Assembly (NCBI GenBank): GCA_904066235.2
Contig: CAJFCV020000005.1
Location: 3,591,501-3,655,500, forward strand
Length of the DNA stretch: 64,000 nt
Reading direction: 5' to 3'
Source of the DNA: Bursaphelenchus xylophilus
Lineage: Eukaryota; Nematoda; Chromadorea; Rhabditida; Aphelenchoididae
In this document: in pieces, positions 1 to 10,224 of the stretch
Numbering within the stretch: position 1 is the first letter of the stretch
Layout of the letters: each line of letters starts with the position of its first letter
The notes under the pieces: model-generated
Seen by the model: only the letters and a program-made list of their open reading frames with translations
Databases searched by the model: none
Told to the model about the DNA's origin: nothing
Translations under genes and position numbers: made by a program

Positions 1-3000
1 AAAAATGTCATGTTGTATTTTTTTCCAAAAAAATTTGTTTGCCTCTTCGCTATTTTCCAATATATATTTGATGAAATTATAAGGTCGTATGCTTATCCAT
101 TCGTACCAAAACCTAAAAAATTTGGCCGCCAGTAAATAAGTCAAGAAAAAAATAAATTTAAAATTGGAAAATGGACGTAAAATGCCTCAGGCTTAGTTGT
201 AAATAACCTTTGACATTTGTTATTTTGCATATCCCATCCCCTTTAGCCAGTATTAAAAAACTGCTTGAATTATGTTACACTTGATCCCGAATTTGGTCCC
301 GCCACGAAAACTTTGGCATTCCGTTTTAGGGCCCTAAACGTGCACAGACCGTTGGGATTCGCGATATCCGAGACGTTCGCGATGATGTACGAGAATATTT
401 GGAGCACATCCGTCGCCATTCCGCTCGTCCCGAGCCCCGCACTCCATAAATAAACACTCAGCACGCTGAGGCGGACGATTCGTTGGACGGACGCGACATT
501 GCTTTTGTTCGGACGGTTGGGCTGGCAGATTGCCGGTGGGGAAATTTTGAACCGTTCCACGGAACGCGGCTCGCGATTTCAGGAACAATCCGATATTATA
601 CTCGAGGTCTGATGACTATTTTAGAACCATAATTTCGTTGGGTAAATGGATGATCTCATGACTAATATGTACATGAAAATGAAGCCGATTCTCTGTAGAA
701 TGCAACAGATTAACAGAATTCGGAGAGATTTTTAAAGACTATCGACAACGACACGATCAATGTTGTACTCTAAGAATTGCAATAAAGTCGGGTAAAACGT
801 TAAATTTGTGATGGCCATGAAATTTTCAGCCAAAAACAGACAGATCCAAAGAAACGGCAGGAAATTTGAAGTATAATACGCTGAACAGCTCGAACATTAA
901 TTATTTAAAACCCGCTAAAACGGACGGAAACTTGGTTTCTTAAAGAATGGCAAACGAGACAAAAAAACGTAGGATAGCAGAGATAAAGTAACACAAGCGA
1001 CTAATTCAGAGCTTTTCCAATCGTATGAGACAAAACAATTCACTATTTGTAGGAGCAAATCGTTACTAGTCAGCCTACAACAAAGTTTAAGCCAATTTTC
1101 GAAAGCCCTCTCATTAGAAGGAAGGATAATATAAAAGACGTGCTTCTAAGTGGCAGCCAGGTGATTTTAATGTGTACCTTGCGGTAAAATATTGTTAAGG
1201 CAAAGGGTTATAAATAAGAGTTACTAATTTGCAAAAGGAAATTGTATTTTCAAGTTATGGATTGTCAAGTCTAAAGAGTTGAAATTTACGTAAAACTTTT
1301 TAATTTTTTTTTTGCCAGGAACATTCTTTAAAGGTGAAATCTGGTAGAGCACGCGATGGACCACACAAGAAGAGGCGGTAGATGCAAAATTTGTGACCTT
1401 TTAGGACATTACCAGCTCCTAAAATTGGATATTTAAGCCGAAAGTTGCCAAAAACACCCTGAAAAATCTTCAAAGTTTGAAAACTCTTAAAACCCCTTAG
1501 GCAATCGCTGAAAATTCGGGTTATACCGATAAAAGAGACCTTTAAGATCGAAGGTCTTCTCACAAAGGCCACGGCCACGATGTGAACACCCCATCCATCA
1601 AGGCCTTCGAATCCTTTTAGGGTCCCAAAAATTAGCTGGCCCTTCTTTCCCGTCTCTGCAGCCTTAACTAGCCATCTCGAATCATCGGAAAACCAATGTA
1701 AAACATTTACTCAGAGAGAAGTGCTAACAGAATTCCTCGTCCCGTCTTCTTTTCTCGCTTAATGAAGTCCAAGAAGCGGGCACTGGCACCTCCTTTTCTT
1801 TGGATGCGAAACCTGTTTGAAGAAGGCCTTGTTTTTTACGATGGAAACAAGGATGAGCCAAATAATACTCGTGAAGACACAATGAGGGTAAACAAAAGAT
1901 ATTGAGAGAGTAATTAGAGGGTTAGCGGGCTGGAATTTCTGGGATTTCGGTGTGTTACATTAATCAAGTTGGATGGAAAAAAGCGATGATAAATCAGAAA
2001 AGACGACAAAATAAATTGAAAGGAATTGACAACAGCAATCCCAGAGGACAGATAAGCAATCATAAAAAAAAACTAGGAATTTAGCAATCTTTATCTTCGA
2101 GATATCAGCATATTATACTAGGTAGGTGCAGCTGAAGAGAAACCGCTTGAAAGTAATAAAATTGAAGGGCAGGGCTAAAGAGATTACTATAAAAGAAATT
2201 ATTAACAAAGTCAGGTTTTCTAAGACCAAAATAAAGAATTTAGCTAGTTTACAAATCGAGATATCAACATATTATGCTTGATGTATGCACTAGACAAAAA
2301 ATTTCAAGAATCTCAGAAATTTCTTAGCTGTGTAAACAGTAATTATCAGCAAGGATAGTAAACAAGAGAGGGCTCAAATGAGCCATATATCAAGGTTTCA
2401 TCTCAATTGAGTCATGATATATCACTACTTTTTACTTGAGACATCACCAAACAAAAGTCTCAAAATTCCGTGAAATTCGAATAAAAATACCCATTCCAAA
2501 TGCAAACCCGAGGCGAACAGGTAGCTTCGGATCTATAATAATGCTATCTGGAATGCATAAAACGAAGCCATAACCGATATTTGAAGCAACAAATGGGATC
2601 CACTTGAAACTCCGTCTATTTCTCGCGTTTTCTTGGGCTCCTTCGCTTTTTCATGCCATGTTTTATAAGACAGAATGTAGAGAGATTAATAAACGGGCCG
2701 GATGATCAAAGATTTTCGATATTTTTATTAATCTAATAGAAAAAATTTTGATTTTTCATAGCAAAAAGTGAAGAATAAGACTAAAAATATCAACGGAAAT
2801 GATAGTTAAGCGTTGTAAAATACGCTTTACAATCTTCCCTCGTACTTCCAAACGCACTAAAAATAGGAGGGAAAAAAGTTTTGGCCCCAAAAATGCCCGA
2901 GGGCCTCGAGGGGTAAGCGAAAACATATTGAGCCAATTACCCGCCGCGTTAACACATTACGTCGAATGTAATTAGTCGCCAGATAACGAAAGGGCGCTCT

Positions 3001-3060
3001 ACGTGAAATGAATTCGAATTCTCGTTAATCTCCAGGTTTCTGGATGCAAATACGGTGCAG
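1..3060. other. non-coding AT-rich stretch, no supported gene apart from a possible decayed exon at 350-521
   Basis: No reading frame here has domain content, splice structure or codon bias that I can support. A weak direct repeat is visible: a GAGATATCA-CATATTAT block near 2079-2097 recurs near 2257-2275. I see no tRNA or obvious transposon end. The GC-richer part at 350-521 is listed separately. Confidence 0.6.
350..521 (-). pseudogene. possible decayed membrane-protein exon
   Basis: On the minus strand this GC-rich patch encodes a hydrophobic stretch ending in a segment (IFSYIIANVSD) that resembles LFSFILANVHD in the clearer exon at 22831-23090. Both stretches stop at an AAC-G codon split followed by GT. 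The donor here is GTCTGT, not the canonical GTGAGT, and the upstream acceptor is uncertain. I do not recognise the family; a multi-pass membrane protein is all that the hydrophobicity supports. It could be a second exon of the same gene, a paralogue, or a decayed copy. Confidence 0.3.
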
Positions 3061-3072
3061 ACCAAATGGATC

Positions 3073-3672
3073 TGCACTGTGCAAAAAATGAAATCATAAA
3101 GATGACAGGGAAAATCAAGGATAAAGCGGGGGGTTTTGAGCCTGCTGGATCATCATAAGCCTAGAGAAAATTTTTAAAGCGATTTGAAGAATTTTTGAAT
3201 TGTTTGCACAGTGCAACAAAGTTTTGAAAATTTTGCACAGTGCAAAAACAATAAATAGGCGGAAATGCGGGAAAATGCCTGAGGCAATAAAAAATTTTTG
3301 CTCGATTGTAAATGTAGGGCATTAAAAAAGTTCTGTATCAAAAAAAATTTTTTTTTGTATTGTTTGCACAGTGCAACAAACTTTTGAAAATTTTGCACCG
3401 TGCAAAAACAAAAATAAGTGGAAACAAGGAAAATGCCTGAGGCAATAAATTTTTTTTTACTCGATTGGAAATGTAGAGCATTACAGAAGTTCTAAATAAA
3501 AAAAATTTTTTTTGGTACGCTTCCGCACAGTGCACTAACATCAGAAAATTTGCGCACAGTGCAGTTCCAAAAAAATATCGCGTTGTGCGGAATTTTGAGT
3601 CCACTGCAGAATGCAGCGAATTACAAAAAATTTGGCATAGTAAAAAAATTATTTAAGCGTTTCTGCACTGTG
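3073..3672. repeat. tandem repeat, period about 160 bp, with GCAC-N-GTGC palindromes
   Basis: Eight GCAC-N-GTGC palindromes start at 3073, 3206, 3235, 3366, 3395, 3525, 3555 and 3664. The pairs 3206/3235, 3366/3395 and 3525/3555 are each about 30 bp apart and recur every 159-160 bp. The intervening sequence is also repeated, including a GCCTGAGGC palindrome near 3270 and 3434 and a CTCGATTG block. No gene is supported here. Confidence 0.85.
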
Positions 3673-4231
3673 CAAAACCAAAAAATCTCGAATAATTTAT
3701 ATTGCCCCAGGCAAAAATTGAATTTTTAAGTATAAGTGACATCATGATAGACAAAGAAAAGACTATAAACAAGTTTTAAATTCAAAACTACATCCACAAC
3801 TTTGCAATTACCGATTTTTTCCACCAAAAAGTTCATCCAACTGGAGAAAAACCTAAAAATTCCGGTTTCCGATAAGAAAATCTCTCTCATCTCGCTGCAT
3901 TTGAATGAAAACTCGTAAAAGTTGGCCTTAATGTAGCATTAAGCAACAAACGGCCACATTTTCATAAAAATTTGAGGATTTTTGGGCCAAAACTCTTCGC
4001 ATAGCCCGAGGAAATGATGCGTTAAACCGACGGAAAATGAATAATTTACGATTGTTCGGCGGGTAATCGCTATGAACAGCCCATAACTTGAGTATATTCG
4101 GCACTTTCATTAAATTTATTGGGGGAAAAATGGGATTTTGTGGGGGGAACATGGAAAAATCTCAAAATTTTGGCCTTTTTTGATGTAAAAAATACGAAAA
4201 AGTAAGGTTGAAGTCCTCGGTTGAACTTTAC

Positions 4232-4237
4232 AATATA
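4232..4237. repeat. left target-site duplication AATATA
   Basis: The six bases immediately before the first base (AGTAGT...) of the Maverick are AATATA. The same six bases follow its last base (...ACTACT) at 22311-22316. A 6-bp duplication is the expected signature of Maverick/Polinton integration. Confidence 0.95.
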
Positions 4238-4930
4238 AGTAGTAATAAGAGGTAGTTTCTGGCACTAAATTTTGCATCCACTGGAAAAGGGGGGAGGAGC
4301 CGGCGCGGGGTGCCGTAAATGAGAGAGTGTGGGATTGGAGGAGAGTGGGGAGAGAGGTGAGGGAATTTTTATGGTATGGTAGTACTGTAAAGGTGAGAGA
4401 GTGAGGGATTGGAGGAGAGTGGGGAGAGAGGTCAGGGGAATTTTGCGGTCAAATTTCAAAAAAGATGAGAGGGTGTCGTAATTGAAAGGACGCGATGAAA
4501 TTGTGGTAAAAAATGAAAAAGGGGAGAGAGTGTGGGATTGGAGGAGAGTGGGGAGAGAGGTCAGGGGGATTTTGCGGTAAAAAAAAAATTGAAAAAGGGT
4601 GAGAAAGTGGGGAAAAGAGGAGGATTGAGGGTTGTTGCGCAACCTAGAGGTTGCGGGAGGGCAAGAGGTTGCGGGGTGTTGCGCAACCGAGATGTTATGA
4701 ATGTTGCGCAACCTAGAGGTTGCGGTAGGTTAAAGAGTTTATGATTTATGTCTGTGATTTTTTTCCGGAAAAAGCGGAAGGATCAAGAGTAAGTCTGGTC
4801 CATCAATAAAGGTTGATGACCCTTCAATAAACTTTTCGACTCAATGATGATGAAATAATTTTTACCCTTTTCAAAAGGATTAAGAATCCAATAACTTTTA
4901 TTCGTTTATTCAAAAAAAAAATCTTTTAAA
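4238..4930. repeat. left terminal inverted repeat of the Maverick (693 bp)
   Basis: This is the inverted partner of 21262-22310. Homology begins at the first base of the element and ends at the AATCTTTTAAA block near 4930. The outer part is G-rich and carries about one full copy of a 129-bp repeat that is present four times in the right TIR. The inner part holds three perfect GTTGCGCAAC palindromes at 4634, 4678 and 4703. The long frames here (4265-4711 minus, 4532-4744 plus) are low-complexity by-products. Confidence 0.93.
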
Positions 4931-5291
4931 TATTTGTATAAAAAATAAGATCAGATTGAGGGACTTCAGTGTGACGTTTGGTAACAGGTGTTAAATAAAT
5001 TTGAATTTCATCTCCGTCAAAGAGACATCTAGTGTCGCTCTCACATCCATCATCTTTATCGTACAGCGAAAAGAACCACAGCTTCTCACCGCATTTGCTT
5101 TGAACAGGTTTCAGACGACAAATCTTACGCCCACGGAATTTCATGTAAAAATTCTAAAAAAAAAAAACATAAAATATATGATATTAAAAACTTACACTAA
5201 AATTTATTAACTTCAAAGTATTGATATCGACCCCATCAATGGACACGGCGTATGTCTTCCGGATATATTCGTTAAGGGTAATCGAAATCAT
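4926..5291 (-). CDS. small unknown Maverick gene, 107 residues, one intron
   Basis: Two minus-strand exons join in frame: 5196-5291 (ATG at 5291, 32 codons) and 4926-5153 (75 codons plus stop). The intron at 5154-5195 is 42 bp with a GTAAGT donor and a T-rich TTTTAG acceptor. The protein is predicted soluble and Cys-containing (RKICRLKPVQSKC, then LYDKDDGCESDTRC), with alternating hydrophobic and charged residues that suggest a small beta-rich fold. I do not recognise a family. The stop codon lies in the last bases of the left TIR. The gene is divergent from 5381-6221, with a 15-bp inverted repeat between the two starts. Confidence 0.65.
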
Positions 5292-5335
5292 GAGGGCGGA
5301 GCTAGAAAAAGATTGGGGCTAAACTCCACGAGGCG

Positions 5336-5367
5336 AAAATAAGCAAATGACCTCATTTGCTTATTTT
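5336..5367. promoter_or_regulatory. 15-bp perfect inverted repeat in the divergent left-end promoter
   Basis: The arms AAAATAAGCAAATGA (5336-5350) and TCATTTGCTTATTTT (5353-5367) are exact reverse complements around a 2-bp CC spacer. The repeat sits between the two divergent starts at 5291 (minus) and 5381 (plus), just inside the left TIR. It could be a dimer-binding operator, a bidirectional promoter element or a replication-related site; the sequence alone does not decide. Confidence 0.75.
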
Positions 5368-5380
5368 GTCTCCTCGCGAT

Positions 5381-6221
5381 ATGGCTGCGCCTATTATGAC
5401 GGAGGAAGAGAGGACGCGCGCCTCTTTTCTGATCAACCCAATGATGGATACGACAACATCCAAAACTGTAGTCGTCCAGGTCCTCAAGACCTTCAACAGC
5501 GAGGAGTCCAGGACAATTTGTGCAACTGATTGCTTTAACAATCACATCACTTTAGAATGGCCGTTCCCTGATTTTAATATGGGAGGTGAGGCAATATATC
5601 CGGGCACACTTCTGAAGCTGGATAATACAGAGGTCCAGAAAAATTTGGCCGAAAAGGTAATTTTTGTTGATGACACTACTGTTGTAAAACATCTTGGAGG
5701 AACCACAAAGAGAAGCGAGTTTTATGAAATGTGCCAAAAAGCACGTCAAGAAGATAAGTAAGTTACGATTTGTATAATACAAGATTTTTAGGAATACGGA
5801 GACGGTTATCATTCTGAGAATTTGGAAGAACAACAGACCTGCTGACGGAGGTCCGGATATGGTAATAAATGGAGCTGACATGTTCAAAAGACCGATTGTA
5901 ATATATGTAAATGCACATAATAACGTCTCAAAGTTCTCGCCTCTACGAGAAGGACATGTTTATGATCTTAAAAATGTGGAGAAATTTCCTCATAATGCCG
6001 ACGATGTGCATCACAAAATAACTCCGAATTCTATGATCACGGTTCTGGGAATCAAAAATTTCTCTCGTCAATTGAACTGCCAATGTATAAATGGCGAATG
6101 GAAGATGACTGAAGTCGTCTTTCCCCATTACGTAAATAAACTCCCGGACTACGATGAGAAAAACAAGGAAAATGTCACACCGAAAAGAGCGAAAATGCCT
6201 CTGAAGCAGAGAAAACTTTAA
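5381..6221 (+). CDS. unknown Maverick protein, 268 residues, one intron
   Basis: Exons are 5381-5757 and 5792-6221; the 34-bp intron has a GTAAGT donor and TTTTTAG acceptor and keeps the frame. ATG 5381 is chosen because it is the first ATG of the open frame. The first half is mixed alpha/beta; the second half has strand-like segments ([27 protein letters not shown]). The tail is Lys-rich ([14 protein letters not shown]). The strand pattern with a basic tail would suit a nucleic-acid-binding OB-type protein, but no motif proves it. No TATA box is visible upstream, unlike the capsid genes, so it may be an early gene. Confidence 0.7.
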
Positions 6222-6289
6222 TTGTCATATATATATATATTTTTTTAAGGAATCGTGCTATAAATAAACATACTTTTGTAAATTTGGAA
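6222..6289. terminator. shared 3' region between convergent genes
   Basis: This is a 68-bp gap between the plus-strand gene ending at 6221 and the integrase gene ending at 6290 on the minus strand. It holds an AT-repeat, a T-tract and an AATAAA near 6263. It plausibly serves 3' end formation for both genes. Confidence 0.4.
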
Positions 6290-7321
6290 TTATAGCTGAA
6301 CCCAAGAATTTTTTGATGAGGGAAATCCAATCCATTTGACAAACCCTTCTTTAATGCCCTTACGCAATCGTGTTTTGAGAATCTTTTCGATTCGATATTC
6401 AGTATCTTCAGAAGTCAGCGAAAGTTCTTCGGTGTAAAATCGGCCCTCAATCGGTTCGCCTTCCGAGTCAACAAGTTCAAAAGTAATGGGGTTAGTTCTA
6501 TTAATTTTTGTAATCTTGAAAATTTCATCTGTAAAGGTAGTCCAGTAGCCCTTATCAAAGTCCCCGGCCTGCCGTGAAATCCTGACCCAATCCCCCACCT
6601 TGAACTTGGGCTCTTTGGCTTTTGGGGAATCAGATTGATAAATTTTTTTCCAAATTTCGAACCAGTTTGAGCTATTAATATCCTTAGGTTTCAAGCCTGT
6701 GCTCCTACACACAGTATTGTTGATGGCGTTAATAAACTTGTCCAGCACACCAATCCAATTCAAAGTGTTTTGTGCGGAAAAGTATTTGTATAAACGAGAT
6801 TTTAAAGTTCTAATTCCTCTCTCTGCAACTGCTGCTTTGATCTCCGCGTTTTCTCCATGGCGAAGCTCCAAGTTTTTTGAATCCAAAAAGTTTTTGACAT
6901 CTTTGGCAACAAACTCTTTGCCCTTATCCGTAAAAATCACCTGGGGGATTTGCGGCATTTTTCTGAACATACATTCGAATGCTTTGAGCATATCCGAAGA
7001 CTTTTTGGAGAGAACAGGACAAGCAAAGAACCTGCGCGACATTACGTCAACCCCCAATAAACAATATTTGTAGCCCTTGTTGTATTTTGAAAGAGCCTGA
7101 AAGTCCGCCAAATCCATTTGCACATCCGTCATGAACCCTGAGGGGATAGTCTTCAAACGATTGAATCTTCGACGTCTCGGTTTATGGAGACTATACGAAA
7201 AATCACGTGCCAAGATCCGCCGAACATCTTCGTATTTTAGCTTCTTTGTTTTTGCCAAACGAGAAGGCCCTGTGTATGCAGAGGGATCGTCTAGATCACG
7301 AAAGCTTTTTAAAATGCTCAT
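6290..7321 (-). CDS. retrovirus-type DDE integrase with C-terminal chromodomain
   Basis: The single-exon frame encodes 343 residues. The integrase core (about 60-235) has the catalytic triad: Asp in VQMDLADF (about D70), Asp in VIFTDKGKEF (D132), and Glu in AAVAERGIRTLKSR (E167), 34 residues after the second Asp. An SH3-like segment follows (KFKVGDWVRI, about 255), and residues 310-343 form a chromodomain (YRIEKILKTR ... VKWIGFPSSKNSW). In Mavericks this enzyme integrates the element by its TIRs and makes the 6-bp target duplication seen here. The protein resembles the transposon-derived F54H12.3 family of Caenorhabditis. It starts 54 bp from the divergent gene at 7375. Confidence 0.93.
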   Translation of the reverse strand: MSILKSFRDLDDPSAYTGPSRLAKTKKLKYEDVRRILARDFSYSLHKPRRRRFNRLKTIPSGFMTDVQMDLADFQALSKYNKGYKYCLLGVDVMSRRFFACPVLSKKSSDMLKAFECMFRKMPQIPQVIFTDKGKEFVAKDVKNFLDSKNLELRHGENAEIKAAVAERGIRTLKSRLYKYFSAQNTLNWIGVLDKFINAINNTVCRSTGLKPKDINSSNWFEIWKKIYQSDSPKAKEPKFKVGDWVRISRQAGDFDKGYWTTFTDEIFKITKINRTNPITFELVDSEGEPIEGRFYTEELSLTSEDTEYRIEKILKTRLRKGIKEGFVKWIGFPSSKNSWVQL

Positions 7322-7334
7322 GATCTGTGCACAG

Positions 7335-7342
7335 TATATAAA
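7335..7342 (+). promoter_or_regulatory. TATA box (TATATAAA) for the gene at 7375
   Basis: The first T of this perfect TATA box is 40 bases before ATG 7375. The spacing matches the other TATA boxes in the element (36-42). It lies in the divergent gap with the integrase gene. Confidence 0.6.
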
Positions 7343-7374
7343 TGTTTCTTTTTTATAGTAGAAAAAATATTATC

Positions 7375-7745
7375 ATGGAGTTGTTTAACTGTACCTCAAC
7401 ATCAGAAAGTTCAATCGGTAACTATTTTTCATATTCTGCTTCGTACGAGACAAAGAAACCCCGGAATGCAACTGTTCGAAATATTGAAAGGCTTGTAAAA
7501 GAACTTGTAGACAGATACTCAAAAGGTTGGAGACTAACTTGAATTATCATATTGTTATAGGTTTCAATTACATTACTATGCACATTTCTGGGGAGATGGA
7601 TCTCGATGAGTTTAAGGTGGAGGCATTGCCATTAAAAGATTTCAAGCCTTCAGATGTTATTAGAGCCTTTTGTCATGCTTACAGCTGTACGAGAACTTTC
7701 ACGAATACTCCCTTTAACTTGCAATTATTATTTATTAAACAATAA
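7375..7745 (+). CDS. small unknown Maverick protein, 111 residues, one intron
   Basis: Exons are 7375-7525 and 7561-7745, joined across a 35-bp intron (GTTGGA donor, TTATAG acceptor). ATG 7375 is preceded by a TATA box at 7335. The protein is acidic and predicted soluble, with a Ser/Thr-rich start (CTSTSESS), a helical middle (RNIERLVKELVDRY) and a hydrophobic end. I do not recognise a family. It lies convergent to the minor capsid gene, whose stop codon is 2 bp away. Confidence 0.6.
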
Positions 7746-7747
7746 AT

Positions 7748-9241
7748 TTAAAAAACCGCCAGAGGTTTGAAACATAAAGTTAAACAAGTAATGCCATAAT
7801 CAAAAGGGCATAAACGTCCATCTAGAGTTCTAATTTGAACATGTAATACAGAGATCTCCCTTGCTCTAACAGGTATCATTAACGGTTGATCGTAAATCTG
7901 TTCCACAACATCCCCCGGTTTGCCTTTTACTGTAACCATACGAAGCATAGGTGTTTGAAAACTGCCGACAATAACCTGTTCAACTAAATCGTCAACGTAT
8001 ACGGCTAGGTTCTTGATGCCACCACTGAGATCAGGAGAGAATGGAGCGACAGTTTCGTTTACAATTTCCCCATAATCCGAAAACCCTAGAGTGTACTTTA
8101 ATTGGGGTGAGAACTCAATCTTCCCCACTACTTCATGATTAACATGTGTTTTCACACGCTGAATTTTCTTGTCGTATAATATTGCGAAATCGGAAGATCT
8201 TAAAGGTCTCAGGTTATACATTGCTTTGATTGGCTCTTTCACCGTTTTATGAGGGCGGTTCAATTCATAGACGGGGACCTTCAAAGGTTCAGTCTCAATA
8301 CGTCTCGTGCCAACCAGGGCAAGGGGGCGTGACATTCTGGGATACTCAACATCCATAAAACCAATCGCAGGATTGTGCGTAGGCAGATGGTCGGTCGAAA
8401 CCGGGGAGAAGGAGGTCGCGCCGCTTTTGTTCTTGGCAGATTGGGAGTTGTTGTTATTCGGGGCCTTTTTTTCATTTTCGAGAGATAAATTGCCTTTTTG
8501 TATATTATTGGAAAGGTGTGATGACGAGGCCTTTGAGGATGCAGAGGGAGCGGTATGTTGTGCCCCTGTTAGTGTTGTTGTAGATGGAGTAGCTATGCTA
8601 GTAGTAATTGGATTGCTAAGAGTAGACGGTTGTAAAACAGGCGGATTAGAAGGAGGCAAAGGGCTAGGTTGAGCAGCACCATGAGGAAATGTAGTACTTT
8701 TAGCAGTATCTCTAGTAGTATTTCGAATACCCCCCGGATTATTTCTAGTACCAACATCAGCAATATTAGTATTAGAAACGTTTGGAAGAGAAACATTTTG
8801 TACCGCGGCTTTTGTCAAAGGGATTGGATTTCCCTCATCAGTCTTCACAGACTTCTTTAATGCGACATCCATCTTTTTACCCTTTTTTAAAACCTTTGGC
8901 TCTTCCGGAGCATTTCTTTTACGACGCCCCTCTCCCTTCTCAAGCTCTTCTTGAACCACCGAATTCAAATATGTCACCAAACTCTCAATTGTATTAAAAC
9001 TCCCTTTAGGGATGTGTATTCTCAAGATTGCGTAAGCAGTTGTAAGATCGATATATTGCCCATCCAAGGTCCCGATAGAAGCCCATGAATGAGGATAGAC
9101 AATGCTCTGTAAACCACATAAATAGGGGGCGTCAAATGTCAAGGGTTTAGGCAACACGATTTTGAAATCAGCAGGGGTATTTTTCCCAAAGGTGTTACTA
9201 GGATCGTTGCTGGGAAGCACAATAAAAAATGACGAACGCAT
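7748..9241 (-). CDS. putative minor (penton-like) capsid protein
   Basis: A 497-residue single-exon frame. The first about 95 residues (SSFFIVLPSN, then FKIVLPKPL and IVYPHSWASI) and the last about 195 match the layout I know from Polinton minor capsid proteins; the end carries the conserved run of VDDLVEQVIVG, PMLRMV, a GDVVEQIYDQPLMIPV-type segment and CPFDYG. Between them is a long Pro/Ser/Thr/Asn-rich linker (about 100-320) that looks like an insertion. The frame stays open to 9310 with ATGs at 9250 and 9241. I chose 9241 because it puts the TATA box (9278-9272) 37 bases upstream, as in the other capsid genes. The penton assignment rests on family knowledge, not a search. Confidence 0.75.
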   Translation of the reverse strand: MRSSFFIVLPSNDPSNTFGKNTPADFKIVLPKPLTFDAPYLCGLQSIVYPHSWASIGTLDGQYIDLTTAYAILRIHIPKGSFNTIESLVTYLNSVVQEELEKGEGRRKRNAPEEPKVLKKGKKMDVALKKSVKTDEGNPIPLTKAAVQNVSLPNVSNTNIADVGTRNNPGGIRNTTRDTAKSTTFPHGAAQPSPLPPSNPPVLQPSTLSNPITTSIATPSTTTLTGAQHTAPSASSKASSSHLSNNIQKGNLSLENEKKAPNNNNSQSAKNKSGATSFSPVSTDHLPTHNPAIGFMDVEYPRMSRPLALVGTRRIETEPLKVPVYELNRPHKTVKEPIKAMYNLRPLRSSDFAILYDKKIQRVKTHVNHEVVGKIEFSPQLKYTLGFSDYGEIVNETVAPFSPDLSGGIKNLAVYVDDLVEQVIVGSFQTPMLRMVTVKGKPGDVVEQIYDQPLMIPVRAREISVLHVQIRTLDGRLCPFDYGITCLTLCFKPLAVF

Positions 9242-9271
9242 ATCTAACATACAAATCACTAACCGTTTTGT

Positions 9272-9278
9272 TTTTATA
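9272..9278 (-). promoter_or_regulatory. TATA box (TATAAAA) for the minor capsid gene
   Basis: Read on the minus strand, TATAAAA lies 37 bases before ATG 9241. It sits in the 42-bp gap between the divergent minor capsid and TFIIB-like genes. On the plus strand the same bases form a TTTTTATAG acceptor-like site just before ATG 9284. Confidence 0.6.
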
Positions 9279-9283
9279 GTGAC

Positions 9284-10076
9284 ATGGAGCGTTTGACGTG
9301 CCCCTTTCATACAGAGGCGGAGTTGATAGAAGATTTTAGATGTGGAGATCTGATTTGCCCAGAGTGTGGCGTCGTTGTCGGCGAACGGATCTTTGACGTC
9401 TTAAATGATGTGCCTTTTTATACCACAACACCTACATCAAAAATGTCTGAAGAGAATACAAAAATATTACAAGAGATGACCAGTAAAGGACATCTGCCCT
9501 CAAGCATTGAAAAGGATGTTTCAATCCTATTTGACAGAATCAAAGACTATGTAAAAAACACTAGTGACAAACATGTTTTAGCCACTTGCTTGTACATAAC
9601 ATGTCGTAAAAATGGGGTTCCACGGAGTTTCAAAGGTTATCAATGACCCAAGCGTTTCATTTTTCCCTTTTTAGAAATCTCAGAATTGTCGGCGGTTAAC
9701 ATAAAGAAGATCTATAAATGTTTCAAACAGATCCCCGGAAATATTGCCAATGCAAACAAACCGATTGGAGTCGAGGAATATGCAAGCAGATTTTGCGCTT
9801 ATCTAGGGCTCTCCTATAAAAGACATGCTCAACTAGTAAAAATGGTTCATACAGTTCAAAATAAAAGTGTGCTGACGGGGTAACATATATCAATCTAAAA
9901 AATAAAAAATGTTCAGAAATCCTCTTCTTTCAACTATCGCTGCAACTTTATACTACATGTGCAGAGAAGAATACACACTAATGGACATTTACAGGGCAAC
10001 AGATGTGAGCAAGAATACACTTCGTAAACTACAGAAACAGATTGAAAAAGTCTTCGAGGAAGAAAAATCCGACTGA
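9284..10076 (+). CDS. TFIIB-like transcription initiation factor encoded by the Maverick
   Basis: Three exons, 9284-9635, 9675-9879 and 9917-10076, join in frame across introns of 39 and 37 bp to give 238 residues. The N-terminus is a TFIIB zinc ribbon with spacing C-x2-H-x15-C-x2-C (C6, H9, C25, C28), followed by GVVVGERIFD. Two cyclin-like repeats follow: the first ends LATCLYITCRKNGVPRSFK|EISELS, as in TFIIB; the second contains STIAATLYYMCREE and a helix-turn-helix-like end (DIYRATDVSKNTLRKLQKQI). Cellular TFIIB is about 316 residues, so this is compact but complete in domain order. TFIIB bridges TATA-bound TBP and RNA polymerase II, so the likely role is directing polymerase II to the element's promoters in the nucleus. 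A Brf-type factor is an alternative, but the length and ribbon favour TFIIB. Confidence 0.9.
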
Positions 10077-10224
10077 CCCCCTTTTATCGTTAAATGTTCC
10101 CCTTATCCTTACACCTATTTACAATGTTTTGATTCCCTCTTATTATCATATATTTTTCGTGAACTGTTGGCGTGTTATTATCGTACCTTTCTTAATTCAA
10201 TTAATAAAGAAAAAAATTTTTTAG

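Noticed and set aside
4265..4711. 148-codon minus-strand frame in the left TIR
   Set aside because: Inverted copy of the same low-complexity TIR repeat; no independent support.
8307..8672. 121-codon plus-strand frame inside the minor capsid gene
   Set aside because: Antisense shadow of the Pro/Ser/Thr-rich linker.
9242..9310. N-terminal extension of the minor capsid protein up to 9310
   Set aside because: It would overlap the TFIIB-like start and include the TATA box; the start at 9241 fits the TATA spacing.
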